Shown here: positions 22,001 through 35,034 of the stretch, piece after piece | Layout: each line of letters opens with the position of its first letter | Position numbering within the stretch: position 1 is the first letter of the stretch | NCBI RefSeq assembly: GCF_025698545.1 | Contig: NC_068566.1 | Coordinates: 44,681,192 to 44,745,191, forward strand | Origin: Gossypium raimondii | Lineage: Eukaryota; Streptophyta; Magnoliopsida; Malvales; Malvaceae | Direction: 5' to 3' | DNA length: 64,000 nt | The notes under the pieces: model-generated | The model's database searches: none | The model's input: only the letters and a program-made list of their open reading frames with translations | Told to the model about the DNA's origin: nothing | Made by a program: the position numbers and the translations under genes

Positions 22001-25000
22001 TTCCCAAGAGAACAGGAAGCTTATCATTGAATCCATAAAGCTTCAGCTCTAACTTGTCACCGGACATTGCCACTGAAGTTTCAAGCTTGGCAATACTGGC
22101 CTGGAAATAAAATTCTAATCACATTCAAATTTCAACAACAAATGCAAGAACAAACCTAAGTAACATAGAGTTAGAAAGAAAATGAAAACAAATTATGACT
22201 ATGTTTAGAAACCATGCAAAATAATACAGGGGGAGAAGGAAATTTTTAAGGGGAGATTATTTGTCAACAACTCAACAAAAATGTCGGTAGGAGCTTCATC
22301 AGTGCACATTACTTATTAAATTGGTGCCGCAAAGACAGCTTAATACAGAAATGTAGATGGTTCAGCTGTACTATTGACTACTAATAGTGATTACAATATA
22401 CCCTCAAATTCAAAGATCCTAAAACATGTATTTCACAAATACTTTTGAGCCATACAAATATTATTAAAATTTCTGTTTAAGAAATCAAATTGAAAAACAA
22501 TATACTACAAGTAGATCCACCGATCCAGTAATCCATGTCCTAAGGCCGGCCAAATACTCACCTAAAAAAACATGATTAAGGGTGGGTTTGGATGGGCGAT
22601 TGGGTGCAGTGTGGTGCGTTTAGCTTACTTTTTGTCTCACGCTACAGTATCGCTATAGTATCTAGTCTCACCGCCACCGCTGTTTTTACACTAACCGCAG
22701 GTAAACGCACCGCCCATCCAAACTCACCCTAAGTAGTTTAAGAACAAGTTAACATTTCAAGGTTCCATGCAACAAATTTCAATAAAAACGTGATCAATTA
22801 CTAACAGAAAAGTTCAAAATAATAAATGATAAGTAATCAACCTGATATATAATCTCATTGAGCTCATCCTTAAGGAGGTGAATATAAAGTTCAGTCAACA
22901 AACAACTCTTCAAAGTACGGTATGCCCCTTTTAGATTAATCCGAAAATATGTATTTGCCCGAGGAAGTTTGAAAGTACGATCAAGCTTGTACCAGAACTT
23001 CATCAATGGTTCATCAAAAATGCATATAGGCAATGTTTCATTTGCAGAATTGATTTCTGCAGTGTCAGCTCGAATGGAGAAATCACATGGAATGAACTCA
23101 TTTTTCAAAGGCAGATGCAATGAAACATCAATTTCTGGGGGATCTTCCCATAATTCCATCAAAGATGAAGAAATTTCTTCCTCAGAATAATGTGATTCAA
23201 ACCAGGGCTCCAACTGGACATCTGCAAAAAAGAGAGTATACAAAGCTTAGTTGCTTTCCTACAATTATCAGTATATTATATTGATTAGAAGCAATTATAC
23301 ACATTTTAGCTGAGCGGAATCACCATAACACAAGAAACATGCTAATGGTGGAAATTCACAATGTAAAAGATGCAATCCAACCATAATAATCTAACCATGT
23401 AGCTGCAAATTAAAGAAAGTTTTATAGCTTCAAATTAAATAATTTTTCTGACTCTTATAACAAGAAACATAGATAGTCTAATAATAACAACAACAACAAC
23501 AACAATAATAATATGACGGCTAAACAGAGCAGAACAGAACACGGTACCTTGTGATTTGAAGAATTTTGATACAACATCAACTCTCATGTTTTTGGGAGTG
23601 AAGTAACCAAGAATCTTTCTTATCATTTCCTCATCCCAGAACTCAAAGACATAGTCTCCATAGATAACATGTTCTGGTGGATAAACAAGCAAATTTTCTG
23701 CAACAAAGAAAAACAGGGAATAGTTAATGGTGAAAAGAAGAATCATTGTAAAGATACCCTAGGAGCAGCATCAAAATACCAGATTTAGAAATAAATATAG
23801 CTTTCTTACTATATTTATCAAATTGACGTTAAAAGTTATCCCTTAACCCAGACAATGATCAAACGATATAATGTGTTCCCAGTTGCTAACATTTGTTGCT
23901 TCACAAATGATATGGATGTACCAGTAAGTGTAAGTTTGTTTAATTTACATGAGGCACATCAACAAATTTCAATGCATATAAGCACCATATCAACTATTTT
24001 CCAGTTTCAAGCCAAAAGAAAATTCAAGGATGGCAATGACATTAATGTAAGCAATTTAGATGAATCATAATTTTTCAACAGATGCAAGTTAAAATTTTGA
24101 AAAACAAGAGGAAAGAACCTGCAAGCTCTGCAGCATAATCATCCTGAGGTTCTTCCTCAGCAAAACGGAAGTCCATGTTTCCCATATCCTGCAGCTCCTT
24201 AAATATCCATTCTTGGGGGGAAAGTTGACGCAATAATTTAAGATATTGATAAACATAACCAATGATGTCAAATATCTGCGAAGAAAAAGTGAAGCACCAT
24301 TAACAATTGTGGGCAGAAACACAAAATTCAAGAAGGAGCCTCAACTAATGTAAGCACGTACAATATAGAAACACAAATGCAGCAATAATCATAGTAGCAG
24401 TAACTGACTATGTACAATTTATTATAAGATTGAGCTAGCGTTAACAGCAACACAATGGGAAGATAAAGCCAACCAATATCCTCGGAATTTGAGATGGTTT
24501 TTTCATGCACATCCCACATGGAAGTATATGTAATACCGCATAAAATGAAAAACAAGAAAGAGAAGTTTTATACAGAATGTTATTTGCTTTGAAGATGTAA
24601 CAATATATGCTACCTTTTCCAAACCACAATCTGTAAGATAGATGGACATGCTAAAGATATAAGCAACAGAGGATCGCTGCATTCCATCGTCTGAAACACC
24701 AGCAGATAGAGAGGTTACCCATCCTTTAGCTTTGAGAAAGTAATGCAGGCTTCCTTTGCCCTCTGGAAAAAGGAGGGGAAAAAAGATATTACATTTGCAC
24801 TTTAGTACACAATGCCAACCATATACAATTTCATCAAAGTTTAAGAAGCACAAATATGTCTCAATGAATTAGCCAACAATAAAAAGAGAACAGAGAAAAC
24901 AAGGAAAGGAACTTCAAGGAATAAACATGAAACTAAGATCGAAGCATTGTTTATCTTTTCTATGGCCCTAAACATGAAGGGAATAGTAGCAACCATATTA

Positions 25001-27621
25001 GTTATTGTAAGGCATGGAAATTGAAGCAATAAGGAGGTATAATCATGGAAATTGAAGCAATAACGGGGAATAAGCATAGAAATTGAAGCAAATGAAAAAT
25101 ACCATCCACATTCACAGGCAAATCAAGAATTACTTATTACTTATAAGGCATCAAAACTGGACAGTTCACATTTTCTTCATATTTGCACATGCATCCTTTT
25201 CTTCGTTATTATTATTTCCATGAGCAACCTACTACTTAAGCATTAGGATAACACAGAATTACATACCATGACCAAGAAGATGAGCCAGATAATCTTCTGG
25301 TTTCTTCAGATACGCTTGCAAAAGACAAGGCAGAGCCCACCTTAATTCAAGGATATGGACATCCTTAACTGCCTCTAACCTGTAAAGTTTACCAGCTCTC
25401 CAGACAGGACCTTCCACCTTAAACTCTGGCTTTCCTTGAGAACCTTGTCTGACGTCAGAAAATAATTCAACAACCCATTGCTGAAGTACATCCAAAGGCT
25501 CTGCACCATCAAGAAGTATTATCATGATTATGCTATTAAAGATGTAAACAAATAATTTAGATAACAATTACACCATAATTTTCTTCCAACTCACATATGT
25601 ACAATAAGCACTGAAATTCCTTCAAAAAATTAGAATAAAATGCTTAAGTATGTTTAAGCTTTTCATGGAAAAGTTATAAACTTAAAAAAATTAGTTAAAA
25701 AATCAGCTGTCTAAACAAGGTAAAATGGATATGAAAAATAAAACAAAATTTTGGACAGAAATGGAGGAAAAAAGAGGCAGTGAAAACATATGCCATCCAA
25801 GTTAAAAGCACTGTTTCCCTCAGAGACTAGAAAGAGAGAGTAAACAATGGCCACAAATCTAGAGAATCACAACAAAGTAACTTACCACCACCAATTACCA
25901 CTAACTTCATCAGTCCGCCATGGTAATAATCATTATACAGTTCTAGTATTTGCTTGCGTAGATCAATCCCTTTCTCAACAGCATCAATCAGGCTCTTCTT
26001 GTTTCCTTCCATTTAAGACAAGGAAAATTCCCATTTTTCATGCCAGTAGACATAAACAAATCATTCAAAGAGAGAACAATGACAAGAATCTCACCCCAAG
26101 AGAATCTATTAAAAGGGTGACCATCTTCAGATGTATGGCACTGAAGTTGCTGAAGGCGGCAACTATCATTCTGCAAAACCTGGTTAAATTCTACAATCCC
26201 ATTTTTGTTTAAATTAGAGTTCCATTGAGAAATCATGAATATACCATCAGTACATGTAATAACAAGTGTAAATGGAGGACGAGAAAAAAACTATTTTCCT
26301 ATTTTAGGGGGGAAAAGGCAGAGAAAGGGGGGGGGGGGGGGCGGCGCAAGAAAACAGATATAGACTCAAATTAATGGTGCACACCAGAATCCACAGCAAG
26401 CACCTCTCGCTCCATCGCTTCAAGTTTCACAAGGGGTGAAATAAAAAATTGGGAGAATCTGGTAAAGACAAGAGACCAACATAAGTCCAAAATTCTGATG
26501 ACTTAGGGAATCAGTATAAACAGTGAAAGACCAAACGATTACTCCATTAAAAATCCCTATGGTGAAGCTCGAATCAAGCAATGGAAAGTAAAAGGAAAAA
26601 GAAAATTCAATAACTAAGCTCTGCCCTTTACAGTTTAATCATTTACCTTCTCATAGCACCCTTGAGAAATTCTCTTTCAACTTCAAAATGGTAGCATGTA
26701 TGCTCAGCTTCAGTATATGCATTTGATGAGCCTCCGTGTTTGGATAAGTAATTATCATACTAGCAAAGATAAGTGTCAATGGAGGTAGGCCAAACAATTA
26801 TGACATTACCAACTAAAAATAAACACACCGTTTAGAAGTAGGATAAGAAAAAAAATACAGTTTAAATTGACAATAAAAGAAGCAGGCAAAAAAAAAAAAT
26901 TTCTTGTGAATATCATTTCTAAATTCTGATAGGCTAGCAAAAGAATGACAAGTTAGGCATCTAGAATAGCAATAGGAAAGATTATGGATGAACAGACCTC
27001 GTTTTCATCGGGAAATTCAGTACTACCCATGAATAGCATGTGTTCTACAAAGAAATAAAGAAACTTCATGAATATAGGCAGAGCAGAAATAAGTGCAGTT
27101 AAGCAGAATGGGAAGTGAATAAAACTGTAAGTAACGAAACCTAGAAAATGAGCAAGACCCTGCGCCTCAGAAGGGTCAGAGAAGCTGCCAAATCCTACAC
27201 ACATTGCTGCCGCTGCCTGCGACCAAATTCGCAATATATGAATCAACTAATGTCAGGACTTCAATCAATAAAAGGAGGAGAAAAGACGAACCTTTTTAGT
27301 CTGAGCAGTCTTCTCTTTCTCATTGTCGGCGTCGGCTTCGTCTTCGTCTTCGTCTTCTTCTTCGTCATCCTCATCTTCATCCCCATCTCCATCCTCATCT
27401 TCACTTTCATCTTCATCTTCATCTTCAGCTTCAGGCTCAGTCTTATCTGGCAAATGAGAAGGTTGAGGAAGTCCGTCGGGGTAAATCTGGGGATCGTGAA
27501 CCAACAAAGCGACGAGACCATTGGAGAGCTGGATTACCCTGTAGAGTCGGCGGTCGTTTGCAGACTTAATTACCACACTGTCCGATGAGTACTTCAATAC
27601 GCTTCCGCCGGAAACCATCAT
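19077..27621 (-). CDS. Nardilysin-like zinc metallopeptidase (M16 family)
   Basis: Nineteen minus-strand exons join in phase with GT-AG ends and give 1031 residues. Exons (high to low): 27621-27292, 27216-27141, 27044-26998, 26759-26647, 26458-26385, 26190-26095, 26005-25886, 25500-25267, 24762-24614, 24275-24119, 23697-23548, 23221-22842, 22100-21951, 21691-21509, 20950-20747, 20640-20534, 20090-19937, 19829-19708, 19326-19077. The ATG at 27621 is the first in frame. The inverted zinc motif HFLEH spans the exon 2/3 junction (H133, E136, H137). A glutamate 77 residues later (E214, in EREVLAVDSE) is the expected third zinc ligand, so the active site looks intact. Residues about 62-103 are almost all Asp and Glu, the acidic insert that separates nardilysins from other M16 peptidases. 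Homologous large N- and C-terminal halves follow. Nardilysins cleave peptides at dibasic sites. Length is close to the Arabidopsis protein by recall. No frameshift or stop was found. Confidence 0.93.
22580..22729. mobile_element. PIF/Harbinger (Tourist-type) MITE in a peptidase-gene intron
   Basis: A 150-base element with inverted ends GGGTGGGTTTGGATGGGCG and CGCCCATCCAAACTCACCC (a few mismatches), flanked by TAA on both sides (22577-22579 and 22730-22732). The 3-base TAA duplication and GGG-type ends fit Tourist-like elements. It lies in the intron between exons 12 and 13, so it does not disturb the reading frame. Confidence 0.75.
23481..23512. repeat. (CAA)n/(TAA)n microsatellite in an intron
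   Basis: AACAACAACAACAACAACAATAATAATA run within the intron between exons 11 and 12 of the peptidase gene. Confidence 0.75.
26327..26341. repeat. Poly-G run of about 15 bases in an intron
   Basis: An uninterrupted G run on the plus strand lies in the intron after exon 5 of the peptidase gene. Its length is prone to change and to sequencing error. Confidence 0.7.
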
Positions 27622-28860
27622 CAATTTTTCCACTTTGATACGAAGCGTGACAATTTATTAAGAGACTAAAACTTCGATTTATGAGTAAATATTTAAATCT
27701 TCCAACAGTAAACTCTAGTTCAGCACTTCATCAGCTTAACTATAAACTATCACTCTCGCCCTTTAATTAGGTCTTCCTTCGTGGACGGTTTATAAGCCCA
27801 AAGCACACACCCCGAATCTTTTTTTTTTTTTTTTTACGTCTTGGGTTTTCATTTGATGTGAGCCCAAATGTCCAAATCCATCCAGCAGTTACTGGTAACT
27901 AAATATTCACAAATTTCTTTAAAATTCAAATTTGTTTATTATTTCTATTAAATTCAAAGTATTATTATTTAAATTTAAATACAAATTAATTAAATTATCC
28001 TTCATATTGAATTCCTAAATATTTTAATTTATTAAGTATTTTATTTTTGTTTAAATAAGTGAATAATGGAGTACAATAATTAAATCTAACTACGTTATTC
28101 ATAAAAGTAAAATAAATTCAAATATTCATAATTTGAATTTGAATCTTGTATTCATAAAATTAAAATAGATTTGAATAATGGGTATTTAAAGGTTATATCT
28201 GCATCCACTCCAAATCGATGCAGATAATAATTAGATTATTTAAATTTATAATCCAAATTCAAAAAATTGAGTTAAATATCCGTAAATATTCAAATTTCAC
28301 TATCCATTGTCATTCCTATGTAGTACATAGGTCTAAGAGACCGGATGAGAGTGTGTTTATGATTAGGATTAAAAAATTTAGAATGAATACCAATTCAAGC
28401 TTTGCCTCACCTTAACTTTCAACCTATTAATATTATCGAATATTTCTATCCACATACAGAAAAAACTTTTGAATAAAAACCGATCGATTAAAACTTAAAA
28501 GGGTAGAGAAGCATTACATGGTGTTTAAAAAATAGTAAAAATAATGAATGCTCTAGAAGCCAACGTCTTTGCCCAGTAGCAAAAATATTAAGTTATAGGT
28601 ACGAGAGTTTGATTTCAATTCTAAGCAATCTCAACCTTATCTCAATTATAAAAAAAAGAAGATAGATACTCAACAAAGTCAATATATATTAATTTTTTCG
28701 TGATTTGATAAATAGCGTAAGTTTAAGAGTTAAAAAAGACGAAAAATTAAATGGATGACTAAAATAACTTTTTTTATAGTTGGAGGATGAAATAAGTTAT
28801 TATTACTTATGTGTTTTGCACCAATACATAAGCACTGCCCTTTGAATCATCATTCTCCCT
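27622..28860. other. Intergenic region with the peptidase promoter, no other gene
   Basis: The first hundred or so bases are the 5' UTR and promoter of the minus-strand peptidase gene. A T-run of about 18 bases lies near 27818. The rest is AT-rich without a recognisable frame. Confidence 0.4.
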
Positions 28861-30400
28861 AATCTCGAGCTTTCTAATGATGGATCTAAAAGCTCCTTCA
28901 AAGACAATGTTTCTAAAGTCCATGGCCTTGGCAAATAAGTGCAGCTTGTAGAGTGGCCAAAGCTTTAACAGCTAAAGGCCGGGGGTAGGTATATTCCTGC
29001 TTAAGTAAGAGCAAGCCCTTAGCACAATCCCTCTTGAACTCTTATGATAACTCATGTACTTGATGTTTTGTTTTCCAGAATATAGTAGGTGTCAAAGTTC
29101 ACCTTCACTAACACCAAAGCAGGAGGGACCAGTGCACCTTTTCTCTGACCGTTAGAGTATCCTAAACATTTGTCAATGCTTCAATATATTTAAAGTAGCC
29201 AACAATAAAGGTAAAGATTCCTCTACTATTTGGACTACCTTCATGAATGAGTTTATTTCTAGAACACAGCAAAGCCCAAATTGTGATTGCTATCTCAGTT
29301 TGTTCCAGACGACGATATTTGTCAAACAATTTGACTAACCATTCTTCATTGTTGGTTTGCATGTTGTCATGTCGACAATCAATCCCAAGCTTCACCAACA
29401 ATCCTTTTGCAGTTTTCACTACCCCTAAAAACATGCTTTGAGTTTTCCACTTTCAGTGAACATCTTCGGCATATAGGATTAGACATCACTCTCTTAATGC
29501 AAAATTTTATTTTGAGGCAAGAAATTTTGTACGAATTTTCCATACGATGATTTTAATATTTGTTGGGGATGTAATTTTCCATATTCTTTTGTATAAGTTT
29601 TTATAAGCATTAGGGAGATGTAGTTTGTAAAGTCCCATCAAGCAATATATTGTATCCACTATGCACCGTATAATGGCCAGTATGCTTGCCCCTCAAGATA
29701 AGCTTCTCTTCCTGATACTTAATTGGAATAGGGATGCAAAGAACACGGTTTACCTTACCAGGTGAAGAAAAAAGAGTGCAAATCTTGATTTCTTCATTAA
29801 TCAAATCTCTCACCCAGTTCAAATTCCTAATCCTTGGTGATTAAATCATGCTGCACCCACTTCTAAGTAGCCATTTATCTTCCCAAATATAAATGCAGCT
29901 ACCTGTTCCAGCTTTCCACCTCAAACCAAAATTCAGCAAACCCCTAGCACTCCATATGCATTTCCATATCATCGAAGGTTGTGATCCTATCCTTGCTCTC
30001 ATAAAATTACTATTTGCATATTATTTGGCTTTTAGAACATGTTCAACAAGAGAACTAGGATTCACAATCAATTGCTAGCCTTGTTTTCCGAGTAAATTTG
30101 CTTATATCACAAAATCCCATGCGCTCATTTTCCTTTACAAGGCAAAAGGTAAACTATAAACACCAATCCATGTTTCTCCTTAGAATTTGCAACCAATAGT
30201 AACTAGTAATCGCTTCAAGCTCCTTGCAAAAAGAAAACATGTCCGGGCAAATCAATATCACTTGTAAAATTGATTTAATGAACACTTCTTTACCACATTG
30301 AGATAACAAATAGGAACTCCAATTATAAATTCTCTTTTCTAACTTGTCTCCGAAACTCATAAATGTTGTTTTCTTATTTTGACCCATCATGGTGGTGTTA
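28861..30400 (-). mobile_element. LINE remnant, minus strand
   Basis: Broken minus-strand frames appear in the order expected for a LINE ORF2 3' half. First comes the post-RT block ([22 protein letters not shown], about 30200-30340). Next is a linker block (IPIPIKYQEEKLI, then GHYTVHSGYN, about 29640-29760), and then a WALLCSRNKLIHEG block (about 29240-29290). RNase H start (VKVNFD) lies at about 29080-29110. The same block order is seen in the plus-strand LINE at 52.4-58.0 kb. Stops and gaps throughout. Confidence 0.7.
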
Positions 30401-31116
30401 GAATCTAATATCCTTAGTGCAGTATATTCGTCAATTTATACTTGTAATTTTTGAATAAATTGGTTTAAATAAAATTTCATTATACAATAATATCATTTAT
30501 ATATGTCTTTAATGGTTGTTGGATGTAAACAAAATGTAAGCAAATATTGACTCATTAATTATCTAATGTTTAACTACTATTAAGTTGCATTATGTGGTCA
30601 TATAATAATGCGAGAAGATAAATTAGATTAGTAGATATTCTAAATAGCCTGTAGTCTAATTGAAATTGAACATATTGATTGAAAGATTATTATGTCGTTT
30701 ATCAAGTCTAATTTGAGATATGTCTTGTCTTGAGCATCAGAGTGAATGATTCCTAAAAAATAGAGACATAGATGTCATTGTCTGGACTAACAATACATCA
30801 AACAGGATTCAAGTTGAATTTATCCTAAACCCCTTTATGGATTCATTCACTTATGATGTTCATAATGTAGCATATCTTAATCCTGAGTGGATGATGGACT
30901 ATGTATGCATGATTGATATACTTTGATGTAAATGAAGGCTTGATTTCAAATAAATAAGGAACCGAAAGTTGATACGTTGGATATACGTCTTTTGCATGAT
31001 ATAGCATCATTCCGCAACAGTGGAATTCATATCTCAATTAAGGGTAAATGATATCATCTCATTAACATTACATGATTGATGAAAAAAGAACATAATTACG
31101 GGCCATTTGTCATAAG
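30401..31116. other. Unassigned AT-rich stretch
   Basis: No coding frame, border or known repeat could be identified. It lies between two retroelement fragments and is probably repeat-derived. Confidence 0.3.
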
Positions 31117-33845
31117 TGTAACGACCCGATTTATTACGGTGTTGAAAAATTCGGTTTTGGAACCCAATTTCGTAAACCAAGTCAATGAAATTATGAACAG
31201 AAGGTGATGTGAGTCACATGACCCAACCTTAGACCCATGGATGTAATGGGCTTTCTTTAACTCAATGCTTAATAATAAGGGAAAAAACAAAGCAAATTAA
31301 GGAAAGGTTGAACGAAGCTTTTCAAGACTTTGTTATAAAGGTCTTAGAAGCACATACGAGGATAAAAGCAAATCAATATTCACTTTCTTGTTTTCAAGAA
31401 AATCAATAAATGTAATCTTAGTCCAGTTTTGCTATTTTGGGTGATTTTAAGAATTAAGAAAATCAATGTTTCAAATTTTAGAATTTTTTTATCCAAGAAA
31501 TCGAACCTTGAAGTTGGTGCGCGATGGATTACATGTACAAGCCCAAGTTCATTGGTTCATTTTAAATGAGCCAATTTTAGGAGCGAATGGATCACAAGTC
31601 CAAGTTCTTGAAATTTGGTTCATTGGGATGTCTACAAGCCCATCATGAAGTTTGGAAAATGACTTAGTTGAGCACAGGGACAAACTGTTAAAGTGGTCCA
31701 ATTTGAAAACATTTTAATTTTTCTGTTTAATTTTACTTAATTAGTGGACCAACATGTTAATTAGTTGATGAGTTGTTATACTTAGTTGACATATTTATTA
31801 CATTCCTTACATTTAGGAGATTAGTTAAGGGTTGATAGGCTATAAATATAAATACGGTGTGACTCCATTGTATTCTTTATTCATTGATTATTCACTTTTG
31901 AGTTAATAAAACTCTTTTTAATTTTTCTTTTAAAGAATTTTTCTTAGGTTTTCTTTTAGAAGAGTTGATAAAATTAGAGTTGTTTGAAGAAGGTTATGAA
32001 TTCATCTTGTTTCCAAGGCTCTTAGACTTTTCCACGCACCATGTCCATCTTTTCGATCTCTCTTCTTTTTGTTTGTTTTTTTTTTCTATTTTGTTCTTGT
32101 TACTTTGAATCTAATCTTTGATATTTCTTAATTCCAAGTCTTATTTCAATCAAGAGGGGCATTTTCCTATCTTTTCTCATCAGGAAACATCCAAAAATAG
32201 GAGTTCTTTAATTTTCTTGCTGTTTGAATTCTTTTGTTACAAAACAATTTGCTTTAACTTAATTCTTCATTCTACTAAACTATTTTTGTTATTTTGTTTA
32301 AGATTTGATTGGAGGCTTCTTTAGAGTCCAAGAACGATTTCTTCTCTTCCAAGAAACATTATTCTGCTCATTCTTGGACTCCTTTTGGTCGTCCCTCCCT
32401 TTATTTGTTGTTAGGTTTTCTTTTAATTTGTTTTCATTCAATTTGTTTTTGTTTCTTTTGTTTGACAACTTTTTCTTCATCAGCAACGATCGAAATCACT
32501 CCAAACACCTGGTTACTCATTGTTTTGCCTGATCGAACCTTCTTTTTTAGATTTTCTTGTGATTTCATTCAGGTTTTAGCCTTAGTTCTTCAAATTTGTT
32601 TTAATTGTTTGCTTTCACTTAATTGACAACCTTATTTCGTTTGAAATTCATCAAAAACAAGTATTTTCTTGACCGACTTAGATTCCTTCAAGAACCCTAA
32701 TTCTTAATTTGGTCTTTTTGTGTTGTTATTACCTGATTTTTGTTGTTACCCTTTCAATTTTGACTTGGATTGTTTGCGTTTCAGATTGAGTCAAACTCTA
32801 AGTTTCCTTTCATTCGTCTAGATCCCTAGATCAAATCTACGACTTGCACAAACTTGCGATCTTATTTCGCGCACGTCCATATTATTTGGTATCAATTTAC
32901 TAGACATTTTGGGTCTTCTTTGAGTTTTTATAAACTGATTTCCAGCAAAACAACCTTAAAGTAGTTTTTTACCTAGATTTTTTTTTTTGAAAAGTAATAT
33001 TTTTCAGTGGGTAAACATTTTTCAAATTATCTGAAATTTTACACACTGATTTTTAGCACCCTATTGGAATATAAAAAAAATCCCACAAAAAAATGATCAA
33101 AAAAGTGAAAAAAAAACCTAGAAAAATACGAAGAATTTTTTTAAAAAAATCGTAGATTGAATTTCATGCCGAAACTTTCTAGATCAGATCTATACTATTT
33201 GAGGATGTTCTAGTTTAAATTTTTTGATTTTAGAAATCGGGAACTCCTTGAACGAAGTTTGTCAAGTTGCTTAGTGGTTTTCATGTTTCACCGGTTTTTA
33301 TTGAGTCTTAGCCTTAGGTTTTCATTTTTTTCTTGCTTTTTATTTTTCCTTTACGCATTCTGACATTTTATTGTTTCCTATCTTAATAGATTTAAGCATG
33401 TTGCACATTTCTTCCTCTGTGTAACACAATTTTTTTGTGTCTAGTCAATTTTGGACTCCTAGTGCCACTAGGTTTACTTTGTTAGTTCGATTCTAATACA
33501 TTCTAATTGATTGCTTATTAACACTTTTAAAAGACTTAAAAAATTAATTCTTATCTTATTGAGAATGCAATTTTATTTCTAAGTGCATAACGGTGATGTT
33601 TGCTTAATTTTTCTTTCTTTAGTGTTGTGTTTTATTAAGGATTTCACAATGACTCGTGATACTCGTAGTAACAAAGGAAGTGATAATAGCAGTGAAAAGC
33701 CATCAGTTACCATGAAAAACCATGGTTTTGTGACGAATGATACATTTGGTACTATAATCGGAAAATTGCAAATGGATCAAGAGACTCGAGATGCTCGAGA
33801 TCAGTAAAGGGCCACTATTCTGAACACAATCAACAAAAAAAAATT
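31117..33845 (+). mobile_element. 5' part of a gypsy-type LTR retrotransposon (LTR, leader, gag start)
   Basis: The LTR starts TGTAACGACCCGATTT at 31117. A TATAAATATAAATA promoter box lies at about 31841-31854 and an AATAAAACTC signal near 31916. TGGTATCA at 32887-32894 matches the first eight bases of a primer-binding site for initiator tRNA-Met, so the LTR would end just before it (about 1.77 kb). A leader of about 750 bases follows. A gag start at ATG 33649 (TRDTRSNKGSDNSSEK) is stopped at 33805-33807. Sequence past 33845 is AT-rich and unrelated, so pol and the second LTR are missing. Related LTR sequence lies at 1-1887. Confidence 0.6.
33649..33807 (+). pseudogene. Truncated gag N-terminus of the gypsy element
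   Basis: 52 codons from ATG to TAA encode a polar, TRDTRSNKG-type N-terminus seen at the start of plant gypsy gag proteins. The rest of gag is missing, so no capsid function is expected. Confidence 0.5.
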
Positions 33846-35034
33846 AATTTAAAATTCAATAGTTTTTATAACTTTTATAATATTTTAAATATTTTATATG
33901 TTTGTATAAAATATTTTAATAATATTTATGATTGTTTATATCTTTTACAATCTCTTATGATTTTTATAATTTTATGACCTTTATATATACAATTTTATGA
34001 CTTTTACTAGAAAAATTCATGATTTTAATGGTCAACATAGTCGTTAAAACAATAATGATTCAAATGGACGTGAATTAAATTGAAGTAATTAATTGAATTT
34101 CTGATTTTCTTTTTTCATTATTAATTTTAATTAAATGAAAATTAAAAGTGTGACCTATATATAGTTTATAAGAAAAGTGTAATCTATCCTATAATAATTA
34201 AAACAAACTTGTGATAAATAAAATTTAAGGTAGACTCAGAAATTGTTAATGATGGAAGTTTGTCTTTTTCATAAATTAAAATATTATAGAACGTTTTATT
34301 AAAAATAAAATTTTATGCTTAGAATTAGATTTATTATATTTTATTAAAAATCGTGCAAATTCATCTATTATAATGGCTATAGCGATAAAAGCGATGCGAC
34401 TGAACATGACCCCAAACACCATTTAAATCCTTGTTTGGTTGATTTGGAAATTTTATTGTTCTCTGATGGGTGTTGAAAATATTGCAAATAAGTGAATATG
34501 TATTAGGAAAATTGCCTGTGGGGTACTTAGAGGTGGCCCTTCTGACCCCTTGATTGGGAAAAGTAGAGCAAGGATTAATGGTTATGAAAGGAAAAAATGA
34601 GAGTTGGGTCACAGCCTGCAAACCAAAGGTAAAAGGTGGTGCTGGAGTTGGAATGAAGCTAGCATTTTACAACACATTTATGCTATCTTGAATCAGGTAA
34701 GACCCCGGCCACCAGCACATATATAAAGATAAATGATTCTGTAATTATATCTTTTTGTATAGCTGAGGGTATAAATCAGGAGGGTTTGGCTTCACCTGTA
34801 AATAGCTATATTGATTTCACTGTAGTAGATACAGTTTTGTTTCGTAGCAGTTTCCTGCAAATTCCTTTGGACGGTAAAATACGAAGTAGTTAATGCATAA
34901 TATCCTATTTCTGATAGGATGGAAAGAATTACGAAACAAAGCAACAATATAACGAAGGCTTAAAGACCAAAAATAATTAGTTCAGCTTTGACCAAATAAA
35001 TATTCAATAGAGAATAATATAACAATATAGCAAA
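33846..35034. other. Intergenic stretch, no gene recognised
   Basis: AT-rich, with no domain or repeat border. The portion near 35034 is downstream of the minus-strand zinc-finger gene and likely holds its 3' UTR. Confidence 0.35.

Noticed and set aside
27148-27588. A 146-codon plus-strand frame rich in Phe, Ile and Val
   Set aside because: It is the antisense of the acidic tract in exon 1 of the peptidase gene.
31466-32626. Several plus-strand frames in the gypsy leader and LTR
   Set aside because: They lie within the LTR and lack recognisable protein; the gag start lies downstream at 33649.
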